Assembly: GCA_013519935.1 (NCBI GenBank)
Contig: JACDUA010000004.1
Coordinates: forward strand, 1 to 64,000
DNA from: Ectothiorhodospiraceae bacterium WFHF3C12
GTDB taxonomy: Bacteria; Pseudomonadota; Gammaproteobacteria; Nitrococcales; Nitrococcaceae
Reading direction: 5' to 3'
DNA: 64,000 nucleotides
The notes under the pieces: model-generated
Database searches by the model: none
Told to the model about the DNA's origin: nothing
What the model saw: the letters and a program-made list of their open reading frames with translations, nothing else
Shown here: in pieces, positions 27,658 to 37,115 of the stretch
Layout: every line of letters starts with the position of its first letter
Position numbering within the stretch: position 1 is the first letter of the stretch
Position numbers and translations under genes: made by a program

Positions 27658-27771
27658 ACGCTCCTCCGTATCTCACGCGCCGGTCGGCCGGCGTCTGATT
27701 CACTGGGCACGAAACTACTACAGGGACGCCCTCCGCGCCATGCGCGCCCGGCTGATCCCGGACTTCGGCGT

Positions 27772-28407
27772 TCAGGCGTGGACACGCTGCCGGCGCATCC
27801 GGCCCCGGGCACCGCGCTGCAGCCGGTAACCCAGCAACACCATCAGGATGCCAGCGTAGAGCAACGGCCGGGAATAGTCTTCGGCCTTGATGAGCATGAA
27901 GAAGTGGAAGACGGCCAGAACGGCTATGGGATAGACGAGCCAGTGGAGCCGCTTCCAGCGTCGGCCCAGCCGCCGCATCCAGCCGTTGGTGGAAGTCACT
28001 GCCAAGGGGATGAGCAGTAACAGCGCCGCCGCGCCCACGAGTATGTAGGGGCGCTTGGCGACATCCTCCAGCACCAGGCCCAGACGGGCGCTCTGCTCGA
28101 AGACGAAATACGCCGTGAAGTGCAGCAGCACGTAGGTGAATGCGAACAGTCCCAGCATCCGTCGCAACCGCACCAGCCAGGCGGCGCCCGTGAGCTGGCG
28201 CAGCGGGGTCACGGCCAGCGTGATCAGCAGCAACCGCAGCGCCCATTCGCCGAACTGGCGGATCATGGACTCGATGGGATTGATGCCCAGCGAGCCGGCG
28301 AGCAGGCCCGCCACGATGAGCCCGGCGGGTAGGAGACAAAGCAGGAACACGGCCACCTTGACGCCCGCCAGCGCACGGGGCGGGAGCTGCGCCGGGAGAA
28401 CCGCCAT
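27772..28407 (-). CDS. msrQ: MsrQ, haem-binding membrane subunit of periplasmic methionine sulfoxide reductase
   Basis: A 211-residue membrane protein with about six helices that delivers electrons from quinones to MsrP. LGLFAFTYVLLHFTAYF and RRWKRLHWLVYPIAVLAVFHFFM contain the conserved haem-ligand histidines. Its ATG overlaps the msrP stop by one base. The reading frame stays open upstream through msrP in another frame; the short form is the real gene. It is typical in order and length for MsrPQ. Confidence 0.92.
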   Translation of the reverse strand: MAVLPAQLPPRALAGVKVAVFLLCLLPAGLIVAGLLAGSLGINPIESMIRQFGEWALRLLLITLAVTPLRQLTGAAWLVRLRRMLGLFAFTYVLLHFTAYFVFEQSARLGLVLEDVAKRPYILVGAAALLLLIPLAVTSTNGWMRRLGRRWKRLHWLVYPIAVLAVFHFFMLIKAEDYSRPLLYAGILMVLLGYRLQRGARGRMRRQRVHA

Positions 28408-29387
28408 CAGTAGTGCTTGCTCAGGTCCATGCCCCGGTACAGTGACGCCACCTGCTCGCCGTAGCCGTTGAACATCAGCGTGTCCCGCTTGAACAGCTCG
28501 CCAATGCGCCGCTCGCGGGCCTGGCTCCAGCGGGGATGGTCCACTTCGGGATTGACGTTGGCGTAGAAGCCGTACTCGTTGGGCGCCAGGTCGTTCCAGG
28601 TGGTGTTGGGCTGCGTCTCCTGGAAGTGAATGGAGACAATGGACTTGACGCTCTTGAAGCCGTACTTCCAGGGCACGACCAGGCGAATCGGCGCACCGTT
28701 CTGGGCCGGCATCTCCTTGCCGTAAAGCCCCACCGCCAGGAGCGAGAGCTCGTTCATGGCCTCGTCCATGCGCAGCCCTTCGGTGTAGGGCCAGTCGATG
28801 GTGGACAGGAAGCCAAAAATGCCGCCGCTGTCCTGTTTGGGCATCTGCTCCGGGTCCAGCAGCGTGGTGAGCTTGACGTACTTCGCCCGGGACGTCGGCT
28901 TGAACCGCTTGATGACGTCGGCGAGCGGAATGCCCACCCAGGGTATAACCATGGACCAGGCCTCCACGCAGCGCAGCCGGTAGATACGCTCTTCGAGCGC
29001 GTGGGGCTTGAGCAGGTCTTCCAGAGCGAAGCTGCCGGTCACTTCCGCTTCGCCGGTTATTTCCACGGACCAGGGTTCCGGCTTGAGGTATTTCGGCGCC
29101 AGCCGGGCCGGGTCCTCCTTGCCCGTGCCGTACTCGTAGAAATTGTTGTAGGAGGTGATCTCCTCGTAGGTATTCGGATCCTCGTCGGTGCTGAACCGGC
29201 TCTTCTCCAGCGGCCGCAGCGCATCGAGCTGCTGCTCGGCGCGGGCGGCGACCAGGCCGGGGAACAGACCGGCGCCGAGGGCGGCGACCGCACTGGTTTT
29301 CATGAAGTGCCGCCGGGCGCGATAAATACGCTCCTCGGTGACCTCCGACTCCCTGATCGCCCAGGGACGCGGTATACGGACGTGCAT
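28407..29387 (-). CDS. msrP: MsrP, periplasmic molybdopterin methionine sulfoxide reductase
   Basis: A Tat-exported molybdoenzyme of 326 residues which repairs oxidised methionines in the periplasm. A twin-arginine signal (RARRHFMKT) is near residue 23, and the Mo-binding Cys sits in [18 protein letters not shown] ends the protein. The start at MHVRIPRP has a GGAG upstream and fits the family; a start seven codons earlier lacks a ribosome site. It forms an operon with msrQ. Confidence 0.93.
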   Translation of the reverse strand: MHVRIPRPWAIRESEVTEERIYRARRHFMKTSAVAALGAGLFPGLVAARAEQQLDALRPLEKSRFSTDEDPNTYEEITSYNNFYEYGTGKEDPARLAPKYLKPEPWSVEITGEAEVTGSFALEDLLKPHALEERIYRLRCVEAWSMVIPWVGIPLADVIKRFKPTSRAKYVKLTTLLDPEQMPKQDSGGIFGFLSTIDWPYTEGLRMDEAMNELSLLAVGLYGKEMPAQNGAPIRLVVPWKYGFKSVKSIVSIHFQETQPNTTWNDLAPNEYGFYANVNPEVDHPRWSQARERRIGELFKRDTLMFNGYGEQVASLYRGMDLSKHY

Positions 29388-29531
29388 GCCTGGCTCCGAC
29401 TGCGCCATGTCGTGCCATCAATTTACGCCAGGGGCCGATGGGTGTGGAGTGGGGAAACTACGTATGCCGGTCACGGCCTCATGCCATGGGCTACACTGAC
29501 CGCCCAGCAACCCCTTCCAGGAGGTCCGTCA

Positions 29532-30080
29532 ATGACCCGCGCTCTTGTACTGATCGACATTCAGAACGACTACTTCACCGGCGGCGCCATGGAACTGGTG
29601 GGCATGGAACAGGCCGCGGAACGGGCAGCGACGCTGCTCAATGATTTTCGTGCCTCGGGCGAGCCGCTGTTCCATATTCAGCACTTTTCCGTACGCCCGG
29701 GGGCCGGTTTCTTCCTTCCGGATACGGAAGGCGTCGAGATCAACGCCGTGGTCAAACCCCGGGACGGAGAGCCGGTGGTCCGCAAGCATTTTCCCAACGC
29801 GTTTCGGGAGACGACGCTGCTGGAGGACCTCAAGGCATCGGGCGCCGACGAGCTGATCCTCTGCGGCGCCATGAGCCATATGTGCGTCGACTCCACGACC
29901 CGCGCCGCCTTCGACCTGGGGTTCCGTCCCACGGTGGTCTCCGACGCCTGCGCCACCCGGGATCTCGCCTTCAATGGCGAGACGGTGCCGGCCGCCTCCG
30001 TGCACGCCGCGTTCATGGCCGCGCTGGCGGTGCCGTTCGCCGCCGTGAAAACCATGGACGCCGTACGCGGGGAAGACTGA
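29532..30080 (+). CDS. Isochorismatase-like cysteine hydrolase
   Basis: A 182-residue isochorismatase-fold hydrolase: ALVLIDIQNDYF with the catalytic Asp, VRKHFPNAF with Lys, and GAMSHMCVDSTTRAAFDLGF with the nucleophilic Cys. Substrates range from isochorismate to nicotinamide and N-carbamoyl compounds, so only the class can be stated. The start has AGGAGGT six bases upstream. Confidence 0.88.
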   Translation: MTRALVLIDIQNDYFTGGAMELVGMEQAAERAATLLNDFRASGEPLFHIQHFSVRPGAGFFLPDTEGVEINAVVKPRDGEPVVRKHFPNAFRETTLLEDLKASGADELILCGAMSHMCVDSTTRAAFDLGFRPTVVSDACATRDLAFNGETVPAASVHAAFMAALAVPFAAVKTMDAVRGED

Positions 30081-30145
30081 ATCGGACCTTGAATCCGGCG
30101 TCGCACGCGTACGCCGGGGCTACAACAAAAGGGGGAGGAAAGACC

Positions 30146-31804
30146 ATGGCGGATCAACCGACGGGGTCCCACCGCCCGCGCCTGAAATTCTGGGGCTGGG
30201 GGCGGGAGACAGACGCGCTGACGGACGACGAGAACGCGCTGATCGACCAAACCCTGGGCATGCTGGCGCCTGGGGGCCTGGTCGAGACGCCGCCGCCTTC
30301 GGAGTCGGACTTTGACCTCCCCCGGCCGCGCCTGACGCCGCCGTCCGCACTGGCGGGGTTCTGTTCCAGCTCCACGTATGACCGGCTCACCCACACCTAC
30401 GGCAAGTCGTACGCGGACATCGCGCGCATGCTGCTTCGCCAGGTACCGGCGGCACCGGACCTGGTCGCCTTTCCGCGACAGGAACGGGACGTGGCCGACA
30501 TCCTGGCCTTCGCGGAGGAAGCCAATGCCGCCGTCATCCCCTTCGGCGCCGGCAGCAGTGTCTGCGGCGGGGTGGAGCCGGCCGTGGGCAGTGGCTACGC
30601 CGGCACCATTTCCCTGGACCTGCAGTACCTCAATCAGGTCCTGGAGCTGGACGAGACCAGCCGCGCGGCGCGAATCCAGGCCGGCATCCTCGGGCCGGAG
30701 CTGGAATCGGCCTTACGGCCCCACGGCCTGACACTGCGGCATTTCCCCCAGAGCTTCGAGTTCTCGACGCTGGGCGGCTGGATCGCCACCCGCTCGGGCG
30801 GGCATTACGCCTCGCTCTACACCCATATCGACGATTTCGTGGAGTCCACGCGCACCCTCACGCCCCGCGGCCCGATCGAAACCCGCCGGCTTCCCGGCTC
30901 CGGCGCCGGCCCTTCCCCCGACCGGCTGATGATCGGTTCCGAGGGCATCCTGGGCGTGATCACGGAAGCGTGGATGCGTCTCCAGCACCGGCCGCGCTGG
31001 CGGGGCACGGCCTCGGTGCGATTCAATGACGTCGACAGCGCCGCCGAGGCCGTGCGGGCCCTGTCCCAGTCCGGGCTGTTCCCGACCAACTGCCGTCTCC
31101 TGGACGCCGACGAGGTTCGCCTCAACCGCGTGGGCGACGGCCGCAGCCCCCAGGTGATCCTCGGCTTCGAGTCCGCCGACCATCCCGTGGACGCCTGGAT
31201 GCACCGCGCCCTGGAGCTCGCCGGCGACCACGGCGGCGCATACGACGCCGAGGCGGTGCAGCGCTCCCTGTCCGGCGAGGCGGAGGGCTCGCAGCGCAAG
31301 GGCGCCGCCGGCGCCTGGCGGAATGCCTTCATCCGCATGCCTTACTGGCGGGACCGCATGATCGCCGCCGGCGTCATCATGGACACCTTCGAGACCGCCG
31401 TGACCTGGGACCGTTTCCCCAGCTTCTACGCGACCGTCAAACGGGAGATGGCCGAGGCGATACAGCGGATTACCGGGCGCCATGCCCTGGTGTCTTGCCG
31501 TTTCACCCATGTCTACCCGGACGGCCCGGCGCCCTACTTCAGCTATGTCGTCCTGGGCAGCGACCGCGGCGATATAGCCAGCGCCCTGGACCAGTGGCGG
31601 GCGATCAAACAGGTCAGCAATGACCTCGTGGTCCGGGAAGGCGGCACGATCACCCATCACCACGCCGTCGGGCGGGACCACCGCAGCGGCTACGACATCC
31701 AGGCACCCGAGCTCTTCCGGCATTCCCTGGCGGCGGTGAAGCGGAGCCTGGATCCGCGGGGGTTGCTCAACCCGGGGGTGCTTGTCGACCCCCAGGCGCC
31801 CTAG
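30146..31804 (+). CDS. FAD-binding oxidase (FAD_binding_4, alkyl-DHAP-synthase-like)
   Basis: A 552-residue flavoprotein of the vanillyl-alcohol-oxidase/D-lactate-dehydrogenase type. The FAD domain includes NAAVIPFGAGSSVCGGVEP and SFEFSTLGGWIATRSGGHY, and IGSEGILGVITEAW; the C-terminal cap ends KRSLDPRGLLNPGVL. The Tyr/His pattern (CRFTHVYPDG, GGTITHHHAVGRDH) resembles alkyl-dihydroxyacetonephosphate synthase. Ether lipid synthesis is possible but unproven in this group. The start has GGGGGAGGAA upstream and lies 65 bp after the isochorismatase gene. Confidence 0.82.
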   Translation: MADQPTGSHRPRLKFWGWGRETDALTDDENALIDQTLGMLAPGGLVETPPPSESDFDLPRPRLTPPSALAGFCSSSTYDRLTHTYGKSYADIARMLLRQVPAAPDLVAFPRQERDVADILAFAEEANAAVIPFGAGSSVCGGVEPAVGSGYAGTISLDLQYLNQVLELDETSRAARIQAGILGPELESALRPHGLTLRHFPQSFEFSTLGGWIATRSGGHYASLYTHIDDFVESTRTLTPRGPIETRRLPGSGAGPSPDRLMIGSEGILGVITEAWMRLQHRPRWRGTASVRFNDVDSAAEAVRALSQSGLFPTNCRLLDADEVRLNRVGDGRSPQVILGFESADHPVDAWMHRALELAGDHGGAYDAEAVQRSLSGEAEGSQRKGAAGAWRNAFIRMPYWRDRMIAAGVIMDTFETAVTWDRFPSFYATVKREMAEAIQRITGRHALVSCRFTHVYPDGPAPYFSYVVLGSDRGDIASALDQWRAIKQVSNDLVVREGGTITHHHAVGRDHRSGYDIQAPELFRHSLAAVKRSLDPRGLLNPGVLVDPQAP

Positions 31805-31946
31805 TGGCGTCGAGCTGAGGGCGTATCCACGGATCGCGCGGGCCTTTCTCGCGGTCGCCCGGCACGCGCGCCACGGCGGGTGGGTTCGACGCGCAGGCGC
31901 TTTCCGCTATGCTACGCGGCCTTAACCTCCGCACGGCGTCAATGGC

Positions 31947-32930
31947 ATGAGCTACCAGGCGATACTCTGCGAGTTACTGGACGGTCCCGGGGCGCTGGCC
32001 CTGCGCCGTACCGAATCCCGGGCACTGGCGGACGGCGAGGTGCGCGTTGCGGTGAAAGCGGCCGGCGTGAATTTCCCGGATCTGCTGATGACGCGGGGCG
32101 GCTACCAGCTGCGCCTGGAGCCGCCCTTCACCCCGGGCATGGAGGTCAGCGGCACCGTGACCGAGGTCCACTCCCGGGCCGGCGGCTGGCAGCCGGGGGA
32201 TGCCGTTATCGCCACCATGCGATCGGGCGGCTATGCCGAGGAGGTCGTGGTCCCCGCCGAGTCACTGCTGGCACTGCCACCGGGGTTTTCCTTCGAGGAG
32301 GGCGCGGCCTTTCCCGTGGCCGCCCGCACGGCCTATCACTCGCTGGTGGACCGGGCCGGGCTCCGGTCCGGGGAGACCCTGCTGGTGCTGGGCGCTTCGG
32401 GCGGCGTGGGCCTCGCGGCCGTTGAGCTCGGCGCCGTGCTGGGGGCCCATGTCATCGCGGTCGGCTCGGATGACGAGAAACTGGCCGTGGCCGCCGCCAA
32501 GGGTGCCGAGGCCGTGGTCAATTACCGCACCGAGGCCTTCCGGGATACCGTCAAGGCGCTCACCGACCCGCACGGCGTGGACGTGGTCTATGACCCGGTG
32601 GGCGGCACGCTGTCGAAGGAATCGGCACGGCTCCTCGCCTGGGAGGGGCGATTGCTGATCATCGGCTTCGCCAGCGGCGAAATCCCCTCCTTCGCGGCCA
32701 ACCATGCGCTCATCAAGGGCTACAGCATCATGGGCGTGCGCGCCGGCGAGTCCGCCAGGCGTTTTCCGGAGCGCGCGCGGGCCGGCACGCAGCGCCTTCT
32801 GGAGCTGGCAGCCCAGGGACACCTGCGCCCTCACATCAGTCACAGTTTCCCGCTCGCGGAAGCGGCAGGCGCCCTTCGGACCCTGGAGACGCGGGCGGTC
32901 GTCGGCCGCTGCGTCCTGACCTGCGCGTAG
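31947..32930 (+). CDS. NADPH:quinone oxidoreductase (zinc-independent MDR family)
   Basis: A 327-residue medium-chain reductase without the zinc ligands of alcohol dehydrogenases. AAGVNFPDLLMTRGGYQ lies in the N-terminal domain and VLGASGGVGLAAVELGAVLG is the NADPH fold. Probably reduces quinones or enones. The neighbours run in the same direction but are separated by more than 140 bp on each side. Confidence 0.85.
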   Translation: MSYQAILCELLDGPGALALRRTESRALADGEVRVAVKAAGVNFPDLLMTRGGYQLRLEPPFTPGMEVSGTVTEVHSRAGGWQPGDAVIATMRSGGYAEEVVVPAESLLALPPGFSFEEGAAFPVAARTAYHSLVDRAGLRSGETLLVLGASGGVGLAAVELGAVLGAHVIAVGSDDEKLAVAAAKGAEAVVNYRTEAFRDTVKALTDPHGVDVVYDPVGGTLSKESARLLAWEGRLLIIGFASGEIPSFAANHALIKGYSIMGVRAGESARRFPERARAGTQRLLELAAQGHLRPHISHSFPLAEAAGALRTLETRAVVGRCVLTCA

Positions 32931-33111
32931 ACGGACCCGTCGGAACCAGCCCCGCGGCGAACCCGGACCGGCCTCGACCCCCCTGAAGCGCGCCGTACAT
33001 GGCGCTCTCCGCCCAGCCATTCCCCATTCGCCGCGCCGGCCGCGAACGCGGCACGGCGGCGCTGCCGGTACCCGCTTGGCACCGGCCGGGACGACCCGTA
33101 CCATCCTACGT

Positions 33112-33121
33112 ACACATGTGT
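33112..33121. promoter_or_regulatory. ACACATGTGT palindrome upstream of membrane protein gene
   Basis: A perfect 10-bp palindrome ends 17 bp before the start codon of the following gene. The surrounding 208 bp (32931-33138) has no gene. It could be an operator covering the ribosome site region, but a 10-bp palindrome may be chance. Confidence 0.25.
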
Positions 33122-33138
33122 CCATAAAACCAGGGATA

Positions 33139-34146
33139 ATGGGTGCCATGGAGGAGCGGAAACGTTCAATCGACTGCCGGTTTCTGCTGGGGTTGTACGC
33201 GGTCGTACCCCTGGCCGTCGGCCTGGCGCTGGTGGATCACGTGGCCCTCGGCGGTCACCTGAACACGCGCTACCTGCCCCGCGAACCGGCTCACTGGCCC
33301 TTCTGGACGGTCATTTTCGGCCTGCCTCATATCATCGCCAGCATGGTGACGATGGCGGACCGGGAGTACCTCGCGCACTACCGGGGGCGTCTGCTCTGGC
33401 CGCTGCTGATCTTCGCCGGCATCGCCGCCGCCGGGTTGATGGGCCCACAACCCCTGGGCCGGCAGCTGCTGTTCATCTTCATCGCCTTCTACACGATCTA
33501 CCACGTGCTCTCGCAGCAGCTCGGCCTGACCCTGGTAATGATGGGCATCCCGCCGTCCCAAGCCTTCAAGGCCTGGAAGTGGCTGTCGATCTTCACGGGC
33601 TTCGTGCTCTACACCATCGTTTACGGCCGGGAGGAACTCGGCAATTTCAGCGCCGGAGGCCTAACCCTTTACGAGGCGCTCGGCTTCATGGCGGCCATGC
33701 TCTCCGCCGCGCTCCTTGTTGCCGCCTACCGGGTCAGCACCGAGGCGCGCCACGCCATCGGGGTGTGGTACCTGTGGGGCAACGTCGCACTGATCCTGTC
33801 GGCATTCCTGGTGCTGGAGCTTGGCTACACGGTGTTCGTGATCCTCATGCCGCGGGTCATCCACGACCTGACGGCGTTCGCCGTCTATATCACCCACGAC
33901 GCCAACCGCAACCGCGACCGCCCCCGCAACCTGCTCTACCGGCTGACCCGGTTCACCAGGCTGCCGCCGGTGGTCGTGCTGCCGTTGTTGTCCGTCGGCA
34001 TTGCCTATGCCATGACGACCAATCGGGATCTGATGGCGGTGAATATCGCGGTGGTGGCGATCTCTTTCCTCCACTACTACATGGAAGGCTTCATCTGGCG
34101 CGGACCGACGCCGCACCGCTCGCAGATCGCCTTCGGCAGCCCCTAG
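33139..34146 (+). CDS. Polytopic membrane protein with conserved histidines, unknown function
   Basis: A membrane protein of about 335 residues with eight or more hydrophobic segments. Histidines sit near helix ends in GLPHIIAS, YTIYHVLSQQ, RVIHDLTAFAVYITHD and FLHYYMEGFIWRG. Such a spread of His in helices is seen in membrane diiron or haem enzymes, but no named family is recognised. The start is uncertain: this ATG follows AGGG closely, with another ATG three codons later. It is not in an operon. Confidence 0.6.
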   Translation: MGAMEERKRSIDCRFLLGLYAVVPLAVGLALVDHVALGGHLNTRYLPREPAHWPFWTVIFGLPHIIASMVTMADREYLAHYRGRLLWPLLIFAGIAAAGLMGPQPLGRQLLFIFIAFYTIYHVLSQQLGLTLVMMGIPPSQAFKAWKWLSIFTGFVLYTIVYGREELGNFSAGGLTLYEALGFMAAMLSAALLVAAYRVSTEARHAIGVWYLWGNVALILSAFLVLELGYTVFVILMPRVIHDLTAFAVYITHDANRNRDRPRNLLYRLTRFTRLPPVVVLPLLSVGIAYAMTTNRDLMAVNIAVVAISFLHYYMEGFIWRGPTPHRSQIAFGSP

Positions 34147-34200
34147 GGCGACTGGCCGCGATCATGGTGGGTTCCGCAAGCCCCCGACGGACAGGTGGGG

Positions 34201-34440
34201 TCAGGCGTAGTCGTCGATGATGGTGCCGATTCGCTGACGGCCGCCACTGGCACGGCTGGTCGGAGCAAGCGAGGTCGTGGCGCCGGCTGACCGTTGCGCC
34301 GATTCACGCTGCCCTTCCCGCCCTTCGAGGGCGCGATCCGGTCGCACGCGGGACGTCGGGGCCACGGGCGCCGTCTGCGCCACGTCCTCCCGCGGCGTCA
34401 GCCTGCGATTCGGCGGGATGGTGATGGGTGCGTTGAACAT
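34201..34440 (-). CDS. Small Arg/Pro-rich hypothetical protein
   Basis: A 79-codon frame, MFNAPITIPPNRRLTPRE at the start and GTIIDDYA at the end. It is hydrophilic and probably disordered, with a compact hydrophobic tail. Small proteins of this look occur in gammaproteobacteria, but no family can be named and it could be a chance frame in GC-rich DNA between two rightward genes. Confidence 0.35.
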   Translation of the reverse strand: MFNAPITIPPNRRLTPREDVAQTAPVAPTSRVRPDRALEGREGQRESAQRSAGATTSLAPTSRASGGRQRIGTIIDDYA

Positions 34441-34552
34441 GGCGGCTTGGCGTTCTCCCGCCCCCGAATGTGGTGCAAATCGGCGGGCAGCTGGTCCACA
34501 CTTCTTTTATGCCGCCAAAAGCCTGCAAACGCAACCGCTGGGGGTGCCGCCG

Positions 34553-35215
34553 ATGAAACCGGTGATCCTGTTCGACGTCAACGAGACGCTGCTCGACCTC
34601 GCCGCCCTGGACCCGGTGTTCGAGGCGGTTTTCGGGGACGCCGGGGCACGGCAGGCCTGGTTCGGCCAGGTGCTGCAGAGCGCGCTGGTGCTCACCGTCC
34701 TGGAGCGCTACGAGGACTTCAGCACCGTGGCCGGCCATGCGCTGACGCAGCTCGCGCAGCGCCGCGGTATCGAGCTCGGGGCGGACGACCGCGCCCGCGT
34801 GGCCGAGGGCATGAAGCGGCTGCCCTGTCATCCGGACGTTCCCGCTGCGTTACGGCGCCTCGCCGACGCCGGTTTCCGCATGGCGGCGCTGACCAACTCG
34901 CCCCCCGCGGTCGCCGACGCCCAATTGCGGCACGCGGGGCTTGCCGACTCCCTGGAGGCGATCCTCACGGTGGAAATCGCGGGGCGCCTCAAGCCCCATC
35001 AAAGCGTCTATACCAGCGCCGCCCGGGCCCTGGACGTTCCCATTGGCGATACGCTCATGGTGGCCGCTCACGGCTGGGACATCGCCGGGGCCATGAACGC
35101 CGGCTGCCGGGGTGCGTTTATCGCCCGGCCGGGGCAGGTTCCCGACACCCTGTTCCCGGCGCCGGATTACGTGGTTCAGGACCTGGGCGGCCTGGCCGAC
35201 CAGCTCATACGGTGA
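34553..35215 (+). CDS. Haloacid dehalogenase type II (HAD superfamily)
   Basis: A 220-residue HAD hydrolase. Motif I is FDVNETLLDL, where the nucleophile Asp is kept and the second Asp is Asn as in L-2-haloacid dehalogenases; motif II is ALTNSP; motif III Lys is in GRLKPHQSVY; motif IV is VAAHGWDIAGA. The 2-haloacid dehalogenase call fits these, but phosphatase activity cannot be excluded. The ATG follows a GGGGGT; a GTG three codons upstream is possible. Confidence 0.82.
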   Translation: MKPVILFDVNETLLDLAALDPVFEAVFGDAGARQAWFGQVLQSALVLTVLERYEDFSTVAGHALTQLAQRRGIELGADDRARVAEGMKRLPCHPDVPAALRRLADAGFRMAALTNSPPAVADAQLRHAGLADSLEAILTVEIAGRLKPHQSVYTSAARALDVPIGDTLMVAAHGWDIAGAMNAGCRGAFIARPGQVPDTLFPAPDYVVQDLGGLADQLIR

Positions 35216-35377
35216 TCCCATCGCCCTGCAGGGGAGAACCCGCACACCCGGAACAGCCCGTGACGCGGCACTGATCCGCTTCACTGCCGGAATGAACTGG
35301 CGTATCAGCGCTTCTGGACGAGGCCGTGGTCAGCCGGGTCGCGGTGACCTATCAGCGTCACGCATGGCAGCCGCAAA

Positions 35378-36139
35378 TCAGCGGCGGTGGCAGAAAAGGC
35401 GGATGTCGTCGTCGTCCACGGTATCGAAGGCGGCATATGCCAGCACGCCGAGGTACGTTCGCTCCTCGTCGACCGGGCAGCTCACCGTGGCAATCGTGTT
35501 CGCCGCGCCGTCGCGCAGCTCGAGCTCGATCTCGGCACGGTCCGGATCAACCCGCACATAGCCGCTATCGTCCCCGAACCCGAGCTGGGCCAGGTCCGTC
35601 ACGCCCCGTAGCACCAGCGACAGGGGCTGTATGGTCTCCGAAAGCGTGTTCACGAAGCGAATGCTCACCCGGTCCTCAGGCGGATCCTGATCCTCGTGGG
35701 GATAGACCAGGAAGCCGTAGCTCTCGGTGCGCCCGAGCGTGCCCGTGGCGAGCGCCACGTAGCGGGTGTCCTGGGCCAGCTCGAAGCTGCGGTTGGAGAC
35801 GAGGGTAAGCCCGTCCGCCGAGGCCCGGGTTTCGAAGGCCACGCGCTGGGTATTGCCATCCAGCTCCAGATCGGCCAGCGCCCCGGCGGAAGTCGTGGTG
35901 TAGCCGCGGCCGGTGAACAGCGCATCGCTCCGCGTGCCGGCGAAGAGATCGATTTCCACGGCCCCGGCGTCATCCCCGCCCGGGTCGGCCAGCTGATTGA
36001 GGAACTGTATCCGGGCCACGTCCGGCTGGGCGGCATAGCTCAGCAGGCAGTCGGACGCATAACCTTCGCCCTCGCAGTCGCAACCGGACAGGCTCAGCGC
36101 CAGGAGAGCCAGAAGCTGCCCGCGCAGCGCCCATTTCAT
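35378..36139 (-). CDS. DUF4397-like lipoprotein
   Basis: A 253-residue predicted lipoprotein. The signal peptide ends in the lipobox LSLSGCDC, giving an acylated Cys near residue 18. The mature part is acidic and beta-rich (RIQFLNQLADPGGDDAG; VSIRFVNTLSETIQPLSLVL) with repeated units like DUF4397. Likely anchored to the outer membrane, function unknown. The ATG has GGAAGGGTGCG upstream; the longer frame adds 29 non-signal residues. Confidence 0.7.
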   Translation of the reverse strand: MKWALRGQLLALLALSLSGCDCEGEGYASDCLLSYAAQPDVARIQFLNQLADPGGDDAGAVEIDLFAGTRSDALFTGRGYTTTSAGALADLELDGNTQRVAFETRASADGLTLVSNRSFELAQDTRYVALATGTLGRTESYGFLVYPHEDQDPPEDRVSIRFVNTLSETIQPLSLVLRGVTDLAQLGFGDDSGYVRVDPDRAEIELELRDGAANTIATVSCPVDEERTYLGVLAYAAFDTVDDDDIRLFCHRR

Positions 36140-36197
36140 CGCACCCTTCCACGCGCCGGCCGGCCGCCCCGGCACACGGTGTCGTTCCGGCACGTCC

Positions 36198-36467
36198 CTA
36201 GATGGAAAACATCGATTCAAGGTCATGCCGTGAATACGCCTTGAAGGCGAGCATCGTCTCCGTGTGCTCGATGCCGTCCACCTGGAGGAACTTGTCCGTC
36301 ACCAGCCGGGAGAGATCTTCGTTGGACCGCACCCGCGCAATGGCTACCAGATCGTAATTCCCGCTCACCGAGAAGACCTCGGAGATCTCGGGCATGGCGG
36401 CGAGGGCTTCGGCAGCCGCGTTGACCCGGTGCCGTTCGACGTTCAGCAATACGATTGACGTGACCAT
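36198..36467 (-). CDS. Stand-alone Lrp/AsnC ligand-binding (RAM) domain protein
   Basis: An 89-residue protein with only the ligand-binding domain of Lrp/AsnC regulators (MVTSIVLLNVERHRVN, SGNYDLVAIARVRSNEDLSRLV, IEHTETMLAFKAYSR). The DNA-binding helix-turn-helix is absent. Such SraA-like stand-alone domains bind amino acids and may modulate full-length regulators. The start is the ATG of the beta strand, with GGGA upstream; the longer frame is not homologous. Confidence 0.82.
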   Translation of the reverse strand: MVTSIVLLNVERHRVNAAAEALAAMPEISEVFSVSGNYDLVAIARVRSNEDLSRLVTDKFLQVDGIEHTETMLAFKAYSRHDLESMFSI

Positions 36468-36600
36468 TCCCAGATTCCCGCGCGTCGCGATAGAGACGGC
36501 GCCATTGTAATGGGCGCGTTCGCCTTTTGTCCCCGGCTTGCCGGGCCGCCATGAAAAACCCGGGCGGTCCCCAGCGCCCGAAACGAGAGGGAATCGGTTT

Positions 36601-37041
36601 CTAGAGCTGCTTGAGCCAGCCGTAGACGCCACCCAGCACGGCGCCGTAAGCCAGGTGGCCCAACAGCGTCATGAGGGGAACGGCGATACCAAAGCCCACA
36701 GCGAAGAAGCCGGACCCGGCGGCGGGGAAAATGGTGATCATGATTATGAGCCAGGCGACGGCACCGAAAATGATCCCCCGGCCCACCCAGCCGCCAACGG
36801 GGATGCGCCGCTCCACCAGCGCGAAGAGGCTACCCCATATGACGGTGCCGACCAGGAAATGCAGGGGCCAGCCGACGAGGAGGCTGTCGGCCGTGCCGAA
36901 GAGGCCGTGGGCGGTGAGATTCATGATCTCGACGGGATGGTACTCCGTCATGATGCCCGCCGAGAGGCGCATGAGCATCAGAAGGGAAATGACGACTGTG
37001 GCGATCAGCCCGGCAATAACACCGCGTCCCAGGTCGGCCAT
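36601..37041 (-). CDS. Four-helix membrane protein (DUF6789/YagU-like)
   Basis: A 146-residue inner-membrane protein (GVIAGLIATVVISLLMLMR, LVGWPLHFLVGTVIWGSLFAL, GAVAWLIIMITIFPAAG). It looks like the DUF6789/YagU group, whose function is not settled. The start has GAGGAGGCGTGTC upstream. The gene is separate from its neighbours by more than 70 bp on each side. Confidence 0.6.
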   Translation of the reverse strand: MADLGRGVIAGLIATVVISLLMLMRLSAGIMTEYHPVEIMNLTAHGLFGTADSLLVGWPLHFLVGTVIWGSLFALVERRIPVGGWVGRGIIFGAVAWLIIMITIFPAAGSGFFAVGFGIAVPLMTLLGHLAYGAVLGGVYGWLKQL

Positions 37042-37115
37042 GACACGCCTCCTCTGCAATGCGCGTTCCTCTGAGCATGGACGCGGTCCGGAAAGCCTGC
37101 AACCAGGGACCGCCG

